From positions 50,625 through 114,624 of the forward strand of contig NZ_LDWR01000024.1 of assembly GCF_001039005.1 (NCBI RefSeq): 64,000 nucleotides of DNA, written 5' to 3'. A model generated the notes under the pieces. The model saw nothing but the letters and a program-made list of their open reading frames with translations. It was not told the origin of the DNA and ran no database searches. A program made the translations under genes and the position numbers. Below are positions 43,674-51,566 of this stretch, piece by piece. The first letter of the stretch is position 1; each line of letters starts with the position of its first letter. Origin of the DNA: Burkholderia cepacia (GTDB taxonomy: Bacteria > Pseudomonadota > Gammaproteobacteria > Burkholderiales > Burkholderiaceae).

Positions 43674-43738
43674 GCAAGGGGACCGTGGAATACCGGAGTG
43701 CGCGAAGCGCGCGAGGATATGCCGCGAAAGCCCCTTGC
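43674..43738. ncRNA. 65-base structured element, second copy of the 38.5-kb core
   Basis: GCAAGGGG pairs with CCCCTTGC around the conserved core ACCGTGGAATACCGGAG...GAGGATATGCCGCGAAAG and the hairpin GCGC-GAA-GCGC. Compared with the copy at 38506-38568, stem changes are compensated (A-T to G-C in the outer stem). It lies 85 bases upstream of the methyltransferase start. The rest of 43590-44077 holds no gene I can support. Confidence 0.62.
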
Positions 43739-44077
43739 AGGAGCAGGGCGCCGTGCGACACTCGTCGCGCGCGGCGCAATGGTCCGTCCGCCAGGCTACG
43801 GCGGGCGAACGTGGGCTCCGGGTTCAAAGGTCGACTGCGGGAGGGAAGCGAGGGGTTCAGCTAGCGCGTGGGCGCCGGGCGCGCGAGCGGCGTTGCGTCA
43901 CGGACATGAGCGCCACGGCGGTCGCAGATCGCCGGGCGCGATCGCGATTTCCGTGTCGCGGCCGCGCAGCGGCCGCCGCGCGAGTTTGGGAACCGTGGAG
44001 ATGATTCGGCCACCCGATCCTGCGACCGAGGTGCGGCAGCTGCCGCGCCTCGAGGCGCTCGACGTCAATGGAGCGGC

Positions 44078-44560
44078 CTAGCTCTGATCGCCTCGTAGAA
44101 ACGCCCCGAGCTGCTGGCGCTGATAGCCGATGCCGCCTGTCGTTTCCCGCACGAGCACTCCATCCGATACCTGCCCGAGCTCGACCTGCCGCGCAAACGC
44201 TGCCTTCATCACGCGGCGATAGTTTCGACCGCCGGCAAACAAGACACGACGAGCAGTCGCTGGCCAGGCGTTCGGCATGAAGCGATCGAGCTCGTTGAGC
44301 ATAGCCTCGGCGCGGGCCGGCGTCATGCACTGGTCGTACGGCTCGATGACCAGGCCCGGCTCGATAAAGCCATACAGCGCGGACAGGATCATCACGGCGG
44401 GCGCCGTCTGACATTGCACGTTCGCGCGGTACGTTCCGTACATCACGCCGCGATACAGATCGATCGCCGGCATGGGGCTCGGAAGCTTCGTTGCCGAGCA
44501 CGCCATGACGACCAACACCGTCGCCTGCTGATTCACGGGAGTCATCTGCGTCTCCGTCAT
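44078..44560 (-). CDS. DUF6884-like protein
   Basis: 160 residues. VVMACSATKLPSPMPAIDLY, GVMYGTYRANVQ, then MILSALYGFIEPGLVIEPYD, and later RRVLFAGGRNYRRVM match the DUF6884 pattern (CS.TK, LY.G, SA.YG, PYD), a Rossmann-like fold related to YaaA. The 4-base overlap with the DndC-like gene suggests they act together. A role in base modification is inferred, not known. Confidence 0.65.
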   Translation of the reverse strand: MTETQMTPVNQQATVLVVMACSATKLPSPMPAIDLYRGVMYGTYRANVQCQTAPAVMILSALYGFIEPGLVIEPYDQCMTPARAEAMLNELDRFMPNAWPATARRVLFAGGRNYRRVMKAAFARQVELGQVSDGVLVRETTGGIGYQRQQLGAFLRGDQS

Positions 44561-46362
44561 ACCTCGAACCCGAAGGAAGTCTGTGCACCATCCGTCGTAG
44601 CCTTATGCCCCCAAGCCTGTCGCGCATCGCCGGGCAGCTCGCTAAAGCGCACACCGCGTGCAACGAGTTGCTCAACGTCGTGCCCGAGATTCAGGCCGAG
44701 CCGGTCTTTGAAGTCGGTGCGACGGGCGACTTCGTCGTGCTTCAGCTGCTGCTTATGGGAGAGTGTGAGCGCGCCGTAGTTCAGATACCACCGATAGCCG
44801 GTCGTGATACCGCCAGGATGGAAGCCGCGGTCGTGCATTGCGGCCAACCGATCCGCCTCGAACTGGAGGGTCATCGCGGCCGACTCGACGTCGACGTCGA
44901 AGCGCGGGCCGGTGCGGACGCTCCACGTGCTCTTTCCATCACCCAGATCCAGAATTGTCGGTGCGCACGGGGAGCGCTCGGTCAGCGCCTCCATCAGGGG
45001 ATCTCGAAACCCTGTCCACTGATCCGCCGTATCGTCCCACTCGTTGCCGACGTGCAGGAAGAGCGGCTCCGGCATCGGCGCCGGCGACATCGGTGCGATC
45101 TCCGGCACGCGATAGCTCACGCCACGCTGGCAGATGTCACGGTAATCTGCCCAAATCGCGAACGGCGCGGCGAGCCCCTGCAGGGACTGCATCGCGTCAA
45201 CGGCGATCATCATCGGCAGCGGCAACGTCTGGAATTTCGGCTGCGTCCCGGCGCGTCGGGCCCGGATGCGCTCGTCGCGGTCGATCGTCAGCATGTACCG
45301 AACGAGTTCCCGCACGGTCGCCGCACCGAACGTGTCCGGCTCCAGGCAGACGTAGCCCGCGCGGATGGTTCGGCCAACCCAATTGCGGCGCGACCAGTCG
45401 TAACGGATCGCCCTGATAAACCGGTTCAGCTGCTGCAGGCCGAGCGCATAGGCATACCGGTCTTGGTCGAAGCGGATCATCTCGGCAAGCGAGCGATCGT
45501 CAGCTTGCTGGCACGTCCAGCAGCCGGTGCGCGCATCGCAATGGCCGCGGCGCACGCGCGTGCCTGCGGACGCCTCCTCGAACGTGAGATCCGAGACGAT
45601 CGCGCAGCTACTGTTTCCGGCGTGCGCATAGATCCGCTTCGTCTCGTCGAAGTCCGTGTAGCTGCTGCGCAGCCCGGACGCCACCTCTCCGATAAATTCC
45701 CAGACATCTTCTGTCGACCAGCCGGCGATCGGGCAGAGCGTGTACTCGCCGTCGCTGTTACGAACCGGCGTATCCGCGCGATCGCCGCGCGCGGTCATCT
45801 TCGCCTTGCGACGCTCACTTTCGGCGAGACGTGTGCCGAGCAAGACAACGGGCTCGGCATAGCCGGCCTTCCGTGCCTCGCGATACAACTGATTGCGACC
45901 CACACGGCTCGGCTCGATCTTCAACGAGACCGAGCAGTCCGAGTTCGTGCCGGCGTAGCTCGGCAGGGCGCGGCCAGTCAGGATCGACAGCTGCCAGGAC
46001 GTGGCGAGCGACGGTGCGACAACCCGCACGCGAACCTTGATGCCGTGCTCGCGACCGAAGGTTTCCATCTTCGCGAGCTCGCGATGCGCGTGCTCAACCA
46101 TCTCGGGCGATTCGACGAGCGTGTCGGCCGTGACCACGCAAACGAGCGGTCGACCGCCAGCTGCAGCATGCTGGCGGGCCGCCTCGAGCGCAAGGCTCGT
46201 CACGACACCACTGTCCTTGCCCGCGCTGAACTGACAGATCACCATCCGGTTGGCGACGAAAAGCGCTCCGATTGCTTCGATCGCGCGCCCGACGCGATGG
46301 TCAAGCGTGGGGCGCACTTCGGCGTGCAGGAACATTTCGACCGTTTGCATAGCGCTCGACAT
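44557..46362 (-). CDS. DndC-like PP-loop ATPase (PAPS reductase family)
   Basis: 601 residues. The PP-loop QFSAGKDSGVV lies at residues 44-54. Cysteine sites NSDCSVSLK (about 140) and CDARTGCWTCQQADDRSLAE (about 275-295) resemble DndC, which has GCWTC in the same setting. DndC activates sulfur for phosphorothioate DNA modification, but dndA, B, D and E are absent. It may instead belong to the phage-type PAPS-reductase-like family often found with DUF6884. The last 200 residues are not recognised. Confidence 0.75.
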   Translation of the reverse strand: MSSAMQTVEMFLHAEVRPTLDHRVGRAIEAIGALFVANRMVICQFSAGKDSGVVTSLALEAARQHAAAGGRPLVCVVTADTLVESPEMVEHAHRELAKMETFGREHGIKVRVRVVAPSLATSWQLSILTGRALPSYAGTNSDCSVSLKIEPSRVGRNQLYREARKAGYAEPVVLLGTRLAESERRKAKMTARGDRADTPVRNSDGEYTLCPIAGWSTEDVWEFIGEVASGLRSSYTDFDETKRIYAHAGNSSCAIVSDLTFEEASAGTRVRRGHCDARTGCWTCQQADDRSLAEMIRFDQDRYAYALGLQQLNRFIRAIRYDWSRRNWVGRTIRAGYVCLEPDTFGAATVRELVRYMLTIDRDERIRARRAGTQPKFQTLPLPMMIAVDAMQSLQGLAAPFAIWADYRDICQRGVSYRVPEIAPMSPAPMPEPLFLHVGNEWDDTADQWTGFRDPLMEALTERSPCAPTILDLGDGKSTWSVRTGPRFDVDVESAAMTLQFEADRLAAMHDRGFHPGGITTGYRWYLNYGALTLSHKQQLKHDEVARRTDFKDRLGLNLGHDVEQLVARGVRFSELPGDARQAWGHKATTDGAQTSFGFEV

Positions 46363-46368
46363 CCGCGG

Positions 46369-47034
46369 TTAGTGGGTGTCGCGTCGCACAAACAGGCGTG
46401 CGCCCGTGATCGACCGGGGAAACCCGTGCGCGTCCGTGGTTTCCGCGAGCATCGCGTCGACGTCCATCTGAACGTTGGATCCCGATCGACGGCTGCCGGT
46501 CCGGTGCACGCCGAAGATCTCGAGCAGTTGCAGCCGGCCCGCGCGGTATCCGTCAACCGTCATCGCCGCTCGGACGTCAGGTGCCAGATAATCTGCGTAC
46601 CGCACCGCGAGGCGCTCCATTGCGCGTTCGATCGCGCCATCGCTGAACTGTCTCGACAGGATGACCCGGTCTGCAGCCAGGTGAACCGTCAGCCGGCCCG
46701 CCGACGTCAGCATGAAGTGCTCGACGCGCTTCACCTTCCCGCCATCGACCACGCGTGTGGCCTGCAGCGGCAACACGAGCCGAGCCACCTGCAGGTCGCG
46801 CGGGCCGTCCGTCCAATCGACCGTCAGGTGCGAGCCGCTTCCATTCTTCGTGATGGCGATCGCAAACGACGTTGTGGGAAATGCTTCATGGAGAATCGTC
46901 TGCATCAGCTGCACGGTCTCGATCAGGTTGAGCGTGTCAGCGATGACCGTCGCTGGCGTCGCGACGCATGAGTTGGCGCGCGAGCTCACGGGTTCGGCAG
47001 AGCGGGAGAGATTGTTTTCGGTGGTAAGCATCAT
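46369..47034 (-). CDS. LPD29-like domain protein, 221 aa
   Basis: ATG 47034 with GAGGTCGATC. The segment VQLMQTILHEAFPTTSFAIA, then SGSHLTVDWTDGPRDLQVARL resembles the large-polyvalent-protein domain 29 (LPD29), a small domain found in plasmid and phage proteins delivered early into cells. The rest is not recognised. It stops 6 bases before the DndC-like start. Confidence 0.55.
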   Translation of the reverse strand: MMLTTENNLSRSAEPVSSRANSCVATPATVIADTLNLIETVQLMQTILHEAFPTTSFAIAITKNGSGSHLTVDWTDGPRDLQVARLVLPLQATRVVDGGKVKRVEHFMLTSAGRLTVHLAADRVILSRQFSDGAIERAMERLAVRYADYLAPDVRAAMTVDGYRAGRLQLLEIFGVHRTGSRRSGSNVQMDVDAMLAETTDAHGFPRSITGARLFVRRDTH

Positions 47035-47106
47035 GATCGACCTCGATAGAAATGGAACACGACAACGTCCGGATGGGCGCCGGCGGAGCCCGCCGGCGCA
47101 ATTGGC

Positions 47107-47934
47107 TTAGCCCTTCAACTTGCGCATCTCTTCAGCGAGCACCCACATGGCGCGATTGAGGCGGAGATCCTGGTCGATGCCGGCGACCTCGCGCGTGCGA
47201 GTGCGGCGGCCGGCGGCCGACCGACCACGCAGCCCGCCCTTGATCACGTTCTCCTGCACACGCTGGAACGTGGTCCAGAGGTCCGGGCGCGTGTCTTCGG
47301 TACGACGCGCACGGAGCAGCTGGTCTTCGGTAATCGACGCGGCCGCTTCGGCCACGTCGTACCGGAGCGCCAGCACGGAGCGCGCGAAGGCCTGCTGTTC
47401 GCCTTCGTCGAGCTGCACTGCCGCCATCTCGTCTTTGCATTCGCGGATCAGATCGAATCCGTCGAGCACCTCGTGCGCGCCATTTACGACGTGATCCACG
47501 ACGTTGCCCTTGTGCGGCACACGGATGTCGTGCGTCGTGTCGCCGAACACGAGCCCGTTCTGGCAAACAAAGCGGAAGTAGCCGGCCAGCATCTGATAAC
47601 TGCTGGAACCGTCGTGGCTGTTGAGGAGGATGATTTCGGGCGTTTCCGGGGACGCGACCTGCGACGCGTGGCGCAGGCGCAGCATGTGCTTCGTATGCTC
47701 GCGCTTCGCGTCGACGCGTACCCGGGTTTGGCAGACCATGAAGGGCTGGAACCCTTCATCGCGCAACTTTGTCAGGATCTCGATCGTGGGGATGTACGTG
47801 TAACGATCCGATCGGGAGTCGTGCTTGTCGGCGGCGAAGATCGACGGCGCTACTTGTCGAATCTGATCGTCAGCAAGCGGCGTGCTCGAGCGAAGGATCG
47901 GGGCCTTGCGGCCGAACGTGGTTGCGAGTTGCAT
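47107..47934 (-). CDS. DUF932-family protein
   Basis: 275 residues from ATG 47934 with GGAGAAAGCC. The DUF932 core is clear: RYTYIPTIEILTKLRDEGFQ, then RVRVDAKREHTKHMLRLR, IILLNSHDGSSSYQMLAGYF, RFVCQNGLVFG and VLDGFDLIRECKDEM. DUF932 proteins (YubP/YfjQ-like) are hallmark leading-region genes of F-like and other conjugative plasmids. Biochemical function unsettled. Confidence 0.9.
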   Translation of the reverse strand: MQLATTFGRKAPILRSSTPLADDQIRQVAPSIFAADKHDSRSDRYTYIPTIEILTKLRDEGFQPFMVCQTRVRVDAKREHTKHMLRLRHASQVASPETPEIILLNSHDGSSSYQMLAGYFRFVCQNGLVFGDTTHDIRVPHKGNVVDHVVNGAHEVLDGFDLIRECKDEMAAVQLDEGEQQAFARSVLALRYDVAEAAASITEDQLLRARRTEDTRPDLWTTFQRVQENVIKGGLRGRSAAGRRTRTREVAGIDQDLRLNRAMWVLAEEMRKLKG

Positions 47935-47988
47935 GGCTTTCTCCGTTGAAAATTCAGATGCGAGGCAGATGGAATTCGCCGGTGTCCA

Positions 47989-48120
47989 TCAACACCAGAC
48001 GACGTGGTCGTAGCCGACGGTGCGTCGGTAGTAGTTGCGTCCATCCCATGGCGTGTACGTGTATTCCATGTATGCACACTGAAGGACTACTATCCAATGG
48101 TGCAGGCGGTTCGTTTCCAT
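47989..48120 (-). CDS. Small protein, 43 aa, with strong ribosome site
   Basis: ATG 48120 is preceded by GGAGGTCTCG. The peptide METNRLHHWIVVLQCAYMEY ends RRTVGYDHVVWC. Its start codon lies 10 bases from the hairpin element on the 5' side. It leads the DUF932 cluster. No family recognised. Confidence 0.5.
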   Translation of the reverse strand: METNRLHHWIVVLQCAYMEYTYTPWDGRNYYRRTVGYDHVVWC

Positions 48121-48337
48121 CGAGACCTCCGTTCGAAGTTGGTTTGCATTGCAGGCCGATGCGGAGCGCAACCCGAAGGGTGAGCACCGAACGGGTGCCG
48201 CGGCCGGCGAAGCGCACCCTTGAATGCGAACGACGGTGGGCTACGGGTATGCGGATAGTTGAGACAGCACCGGCTCGCCGCGCGGCGAGCGCCCAATCGG
48301 GGCGGAGCCCCGGCTGTATAGGGGGTATCGGGTTTGC

Positions 48338-48435
48338 GTCAGGGATTGAAGCCCGAAGGGGGCGAGACTCGCGCAGCGAGGCTCGACGCGCAGCGCGAAA
48401 GCCCGGCCCGGAGCGAAGCGGAGGGAGACGCCCAA
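48338..48435. repeat. 98-bp GC-rich structured repeat, copy B
   Basis: Matches copy A (38823-38920) with four differences over 98 bases. Upstream, 48131-48231 contains loosely paired arms (CGTTCG...GCATT and AATGCGAACG) with GCGCACCCTT, a word also found in the 41259 hairpin. No supported gene lies in 48121-48550. Confidence 0.72.
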
Positions 48436-48550
48436 GGTCTGCCGGAAACCCCGGACGAATCCGTTTGGACGGCGAGCTCAGAGGCTATCGGTAGTCGCCA
48501 CGCGGTTGCGCTATCCTCTCGCGTGATCGTGTGAAATCAGAGACGAACCG

Positions 48551-49015
48551 ATGCTCATTCGAGAACAGGGAAACCTCATCAAGGTGTTGCGCGTCGAGCC
48601 TCCCAAGCAGCCTCCGACCAGGGGGCGCCGGCGCGAACACGTGCTCGGCACGTTTCGCGCCGACGAACCGATACCGCCTGCGCTGCTCGACGCGTTGACC
48701 CGCGACGAGCGCAAGGCGCTCGCGCGCTGGCTTGCGGTCTATCGAGAAAGCCAGGCGCGCACGCATGCCCGCCCGGTGCTGGCCGCCGCCCCCGTGCAAC
48801 TCGAGTCGCTCGTCAGTGCGCTCGAAGCGGCGGCCGACACGCTGTCGGCCGCCGACGCGGATCAAATGTGGGTGCAGCTGCAGGCGATCGCGCGAACATT
48901 GAGGCGCGCCGGCCATCCGCGGCCGCGCGCAGCGCGGCGGCCGCCGGCGGCGTTGCCCGGACAGCAGGATATCTTCGGCGACCTCAACGAGCTCGAGCAG
49001 CCAGCCAAGCAGTAA
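48551..49015 (+). CDS. Hypothetical protein, 154 aa, with possible sliding-clamp-binding tail
   Basis: ATG 48551. The N-terminus is basic and Pro-rich, the middle helical (LDALTRDERKALARWLAVYR), and the C-terminus GQQDIFGDLNELEQ contains QQDIF, fitting the beta-clamp-binding consensus QxxLF/IF. This would suggest an interaction with DnaN. No family recognised. It starts a short + strand operon. Confidence 0.55.
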   Translation: MLIREQGNLIKVLRVEPPKQPPTRGRRREHVLGTFRADEPIPPALLDALTRDERKALARWLAVYRESQARTHARPVLAAAPVQLESLVSALEAAADTLSAADADQMWVQLQAIARTLRRAGHPRPRAARRPPAALPGQQDIFGDLNELEQPAKQ

Positions 49016-49029
49016 TACGAGAGATCGCC

Positions 49030-49522
49030 ATGTCGAACAGACGCGCACCGTCATCACGACGACACCAGCCTTCCGCGCACGCGAAGCTCGCCCGAACACT
49101 GTTGCTGCCGATGCCACGACAGAAAGCAGAAGAGCTCGCGCTGCAGTATCACGCGGCGTTTCAGGCGCTGCGCATGCGCCGCGGTTCGGCACACGGGCTG
49201 GCTGTGCTGCTCCAGTTGGTTGTGCTCTCCGGTTTCGTCGACGAAGCCCGCAAACACGAGTTGCGCGTCGAGGTCCTGGTAGCCACGGAGGGTGGCATCA
49301 ACGACGCGCTCGAACACGGCAAGGCCAGCGGCGAGTGGACGCTGGCCCCCCCAGACGGACGAGCTCGTCGCGGCGCTGATAGCGTGGCACGACGATCAGC
49401 TGCGCACGGCGCCGCTGGCGGTGTTCTCCGAGGCTCTCGAGCGGCTCGAGCGGATGCGCGATGGCCGGTCGTACGAGCGGCCGCCGGCGCGGCGCGGAGG
49501 CGCCGGATCCCGGCTGGGTTGA
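49030..49522 (+). pseudogene. Frameshifted hypothetical gene
   Basis: ATG 49030 (MSNRRAPSSRRHQPSAHAKL) reads in frame to a run of seven C at 49346-49352. The likely continuation (QTDELVAALIAWHDDQL, then FSEALERLERMRDGRSYERP) is in the +1 frame to 49522. Removing one C gives an intact protein of about 163 residues with a single helical domain. Either a recent mutation, a slippery programmed shift, or a sequencing error. Confidence 0.6.
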
Positions 49523-49626
49523 TTCAATTGATGCAAGAGTCAGCCGGATCTTGCGTACAGCCCGCACCCCTGATATATATACAGTGCCTGCGGTGACAAC
49601 GGCCGCCGGACAGCGCGGAGAGCGGA

Positions 49627-49743
49627 ATGGACAAGCCGATTCGAGTGGTCAACGTTCGCGAACGCGAACCGTTCGCGGAACCGATGTGCGGGTTCGCGAG
49701 CCGGCGCGCGAACCTGGTCGGCACACCACGGGGTCGAGCATGA
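49627..49743 (+). CDS. Small protein, 38 aa
   Basis: ATG 49627 with GGAGAGCGGA. The sequence MDKPIRVVNVREREPFAEP continues to GRA; its TGA overlaps the next ATG (ATGA). Basic, soluble. Spacing and coupling favour a real gene, although it is short. Confidence 0.42.
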   Translation: MDKPIRVVNVREREPFAEPMCGFASRRANLVGTPRGRA

Positions 49744-50012
49744 TCGCCGCGCCGATGCTCGAGCAGCGCGACACGATGGGTGCGCTCGACTGGACCGTGG
49801 TCAGCGATTACGGCTATTCGCATCGCAGTGGCTGGACGATCGGTGTCTGCCGCGTGCGCGACAAGTGGGTCGTCGAGCTGTGGGATGGAGCGTCTCTGTA
49901 TGCCAACGTCGAGTCGCCGGTCGCGGCCGCCCGGCTTCATCGCGAGCTGGTCGCCGAATCCGCCTCAAGCGCACCTGGAGGTCTCGGCGAACAGCACGAG
50001 ATGTCGAGCTGA
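49740..50012 (+). CDS. Hypothetical protein, 90 aa
   Basis: ATG 49740 overlaps the previous stop. Contains TMGALDWTVVSDYGYSHRSG, then WTIGVCRVRDKWVVELWDGA and VAAARLHRELVAESA, giving a beta-rich core and a C-terminal helix. No family recognised. Confidence 0.5.
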   Translation: MIAAPMLEQRDTMGALDWTVVSDYGYSHRSGWTIGVCRVRDKWVVELWDGASLYANVESPVAAARLHRELVAESASSAPGGLGEQHEMSS

Positions 50013-50051
50013 TCAGGCGATGCGCTCGGCGCACCGGCCGAGGCCGGCACT

Positions 50052-50288
50052 TCAATCCCCGTCGTATGTGAGATCGTGCCAGCGTTGCGAGGTACCGCCA
50101 CCTGACCCGAGCTGGCCAAGCGGAAATCGCTTGACGGCTATCGCATGCAGCGCGCATTCGTCGCGCGCGGGATCGCCGCAACTGCGCCGCACTTTCAGAT
50201 CGCGAACGCGACCTTCGTCGGCGAGCCAAACACGCACGAGGACGTTCCGGCGGGTCTCACCCGATCGCGGGACTGCTCGAGGCAACAT
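50052..50288 (-). CDS. TonB C-terminal-like small protein, 78 aa
   Basis: ATG 50288. The central part VLVRVWLADEGRVRDLKVRR plus SCGDPARDECALHAIAVKRF follows the beta-alpha-beta spacing of a TonB_C domain. No membrane anchor is present. It lies just 3' of the tRNA pair, so it may be a fragment that moved with them. The call is tentative. Confidence 0.38.
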   Translation of the reverse strand: MLPRAVPRSGETRRNVLVRVWLADEGRVRDLKVRRSCGDPARDECALHAIAVKRFPLGQLGSGGGTSQRWHDLTYDGD

Positions 50289-50321
50289 GCGATCGATCAG
50301 CGACATAGACGTCCTCTTCAC

Positions 50322-50398
50322 TGGTGGGCCTGGCTGGACTTGAACCAGCGACCAATCGATTATGAGTCGACTGCTCTGACCGGCTGAGCTACAGGCCC
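50322..50398 (-). tRNA. tRNA-Ile2 (anticodon CAT), possibly tRNA-Met
   Basis: Reading the minus strand from 50398: acceptor GGGCCTG pairs with CAGGCCC, a full D arm, an anticodon loop CTCATAA, and T arm GCTGG-TTCAAGT-CCAGC; the 3' CCA is encoded (50322-50324). The anticodon stem and T arm (TTGGTCGCTGGTTCAAGTCC) match the lysidine-modified isoleucine tRNA of E. coli more than elongator tRNA-Met. Confidence 0.88.
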
Positions 50399-50406
50399 GA
50401 GTACCA

Positions 50407-50483
50407 TGGTCGGAGTGGCAGGATTTGAACCCGCGACCCTCTGGTCCCAAACCAGACGCGCTACCGGACTGCGCTACACTCCG
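50407..50483 (-). tRNA. tRNA-Pro (anticodon TGG)
   Basis: Reading the minus strand from 50483: acceptor CGGAGTG pairs with CACTCCG, the anticodon loop TTTGGGA contains TGG, and the T arm GCGGG-TTCAAAT-CCTGC is intact; CCA is encoded. Located 8 bases upstream of the tRNA-Ile2, probably in one transcript. TGG decodes CCA, CCG and CCU proline codons. Confidence 0.95.
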
Positions 50484-50502
50484 AGCGGCAATTCTCGCCG
50501 TG

Positions 50503-50805
50503 TTATTCCGCGTCCGGAATCAGAAACCGATCACGGTTCTTCGCACCCGCAATCCATTGCGGTGCCTTGCCACGTCCGCTCCAGGTCGCGCCGGATTTCG
50601 GATCGCGATACTTCGGCGCGACCGGCGCACGCGTGCTCGACGCAGCAGCGCGCTGGCGTCCGAAGAGTTGGTCGGGCGTGATGCCGTATTCAGCGATCTG
50701 CTCACGAATGACGGTGATGATACTGTCCAGCTCGGCAAGCCGCGCTTCTTCGGCTTGCTGTGCCAGTGCATCTGCTTGCGCTTTCAGTTGTCGATAGGTA
50801 GCCAT
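50503..50805 (-). CDS. H-NS-family DNA-binding protein, 100 aa
   Basis: N-terminal coiled-coil (YRQLKAQADALAQQAEEARL) for oligomerisation and the H-NS C-terminal DNA-binding motif PKYRDPKSGATWSGRGKAPQ. It silences AT-rich foreign DNA and on plasmids can hide the element from the host. It lies 3' of the tRNA pair on the same strand. Confidence 0.9.
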   Translation of the reverse strand: MATYRQLKAQADALAQQAEEARLAELDSIITVIREQIAEYGITPDQLFGRQRAAASSTRAPVAPKYRDPKSGATWSGRGKAPQWIAGAKNRDRFLIPDAE

Positions 50806-50925
50806 GAATGTGAAAGGTCGTCCTTTTCGAGGTAGCTCTGGAAAGAGAATATGCCTGAGTCGAAAGCGTGAATTCTTCGGCTGAGCGTCCCCATTATATC
50901 GGCGCGGTAGGTCGGGTTCAATATC

Positions 50926-51092
50926 TCACTCGACACCGCCTACCGGCATCTCACTGGAAAACGCCGCATCGACCGCCTTCGGAATCTTGATGTCGCTGGA
51001 TGCTGCACGCGCGAAGTACAGGCGTCGGAACGTCTCGATGTCCATGTCGACGCCATAGAGCCGGACGTACTCCCGGTAGTTGGCTTGGATCT
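50926..51092 (-). pseudogene. C-terminal fragment of an unrecognised gene
   Basis: Reading from about 51092 to the TGA at 50926 gives NYREYVRLYGVDMDIETFRR and ASSDIKIPKAVDAAFSSEMP, a coherent coding stretch that begins right after a TAG and has no suitable start. It lies between two H-NS-family genes and is most likely a decayed remnant. Confidence 0.45.
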
Positions 51093-51245
51093 AGGCTGAA
51101 TAGCACATCGTCGTTCCCGGTGAGCTACGGCACTGAGACAGAGTACAGCAAGTAGCGGCGCGGCAAGAACGCTGAGGGCCGCACAGTTCAACGGGTCCGC
51201 AAGAAACGCGGACAGATGCGGCGTTCGAAATGCGTACACGGCAGT

Positions 51246-51566
51246 TTACTCGCCGGGCCACCACGCTTTCGCGGCCCGGTCAACAAGGTAGTCCTCGAGA
51301 TTCTTGCCTTCAAGCCATTTCGGACGGGGCCCGAATCCCGACCATTCTTTGCCAGATGACGGATCGTAGTACTTCGCAGCAGCTCGGCGCTTGCGCGGCT
51401 TGCGGAAACCGGCAGCCGACAAAAGCTCATCTTCAGAGATGCCGTACAGCGCAACTTGGTCGCGAATTGCGTCCAAAGCGGCACGCTTCTCCTTACGCTT
51501 TGCGTCAGCGAGGTGGTCGTTCAATTCACGCAATTGAACCTGAAGGGCCTCGATATCAGTCAACAT
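51246..51566 (-). CDS. Second H-NS-family DNA-binding protein, 106 aa
   Basis: ATG 51566. A helical N-terminus (LQVQLRELNDHLADAKRKEK) is followed by AKYYDPSSGKEWSGFGPRPK, the H-NS DNA-binding loop. It differs clearly from the 50503 copy, so they are not a recent duplication. Two H-NS homologs within 1 kb suggest heteromer formation or two separate acquisitions. Confidence 0.88.
   Translation of the reverse strand: MLTDIEALQVQLRELNDHLADAKRKEKRAALDAIRDQVALYGISEDELLSAAGFRKPRKRRAAAKYYDPSSGKEWSGFGPRPKWLEGKNLEDYLVDRAAKAWWPGE

Noticed and set aside
43594..44081. Frames in 43.6-44.1 kb
   Set aside because: They overlap the structured element and show no domain or ribosome site; treated as non-coding.
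50940..51239. 99-residue minus-strand frame between the H-NS genes
   Set aside because: A different frame of the same strand carries the coherent remnant (50926-51092); this one has no conserved features.
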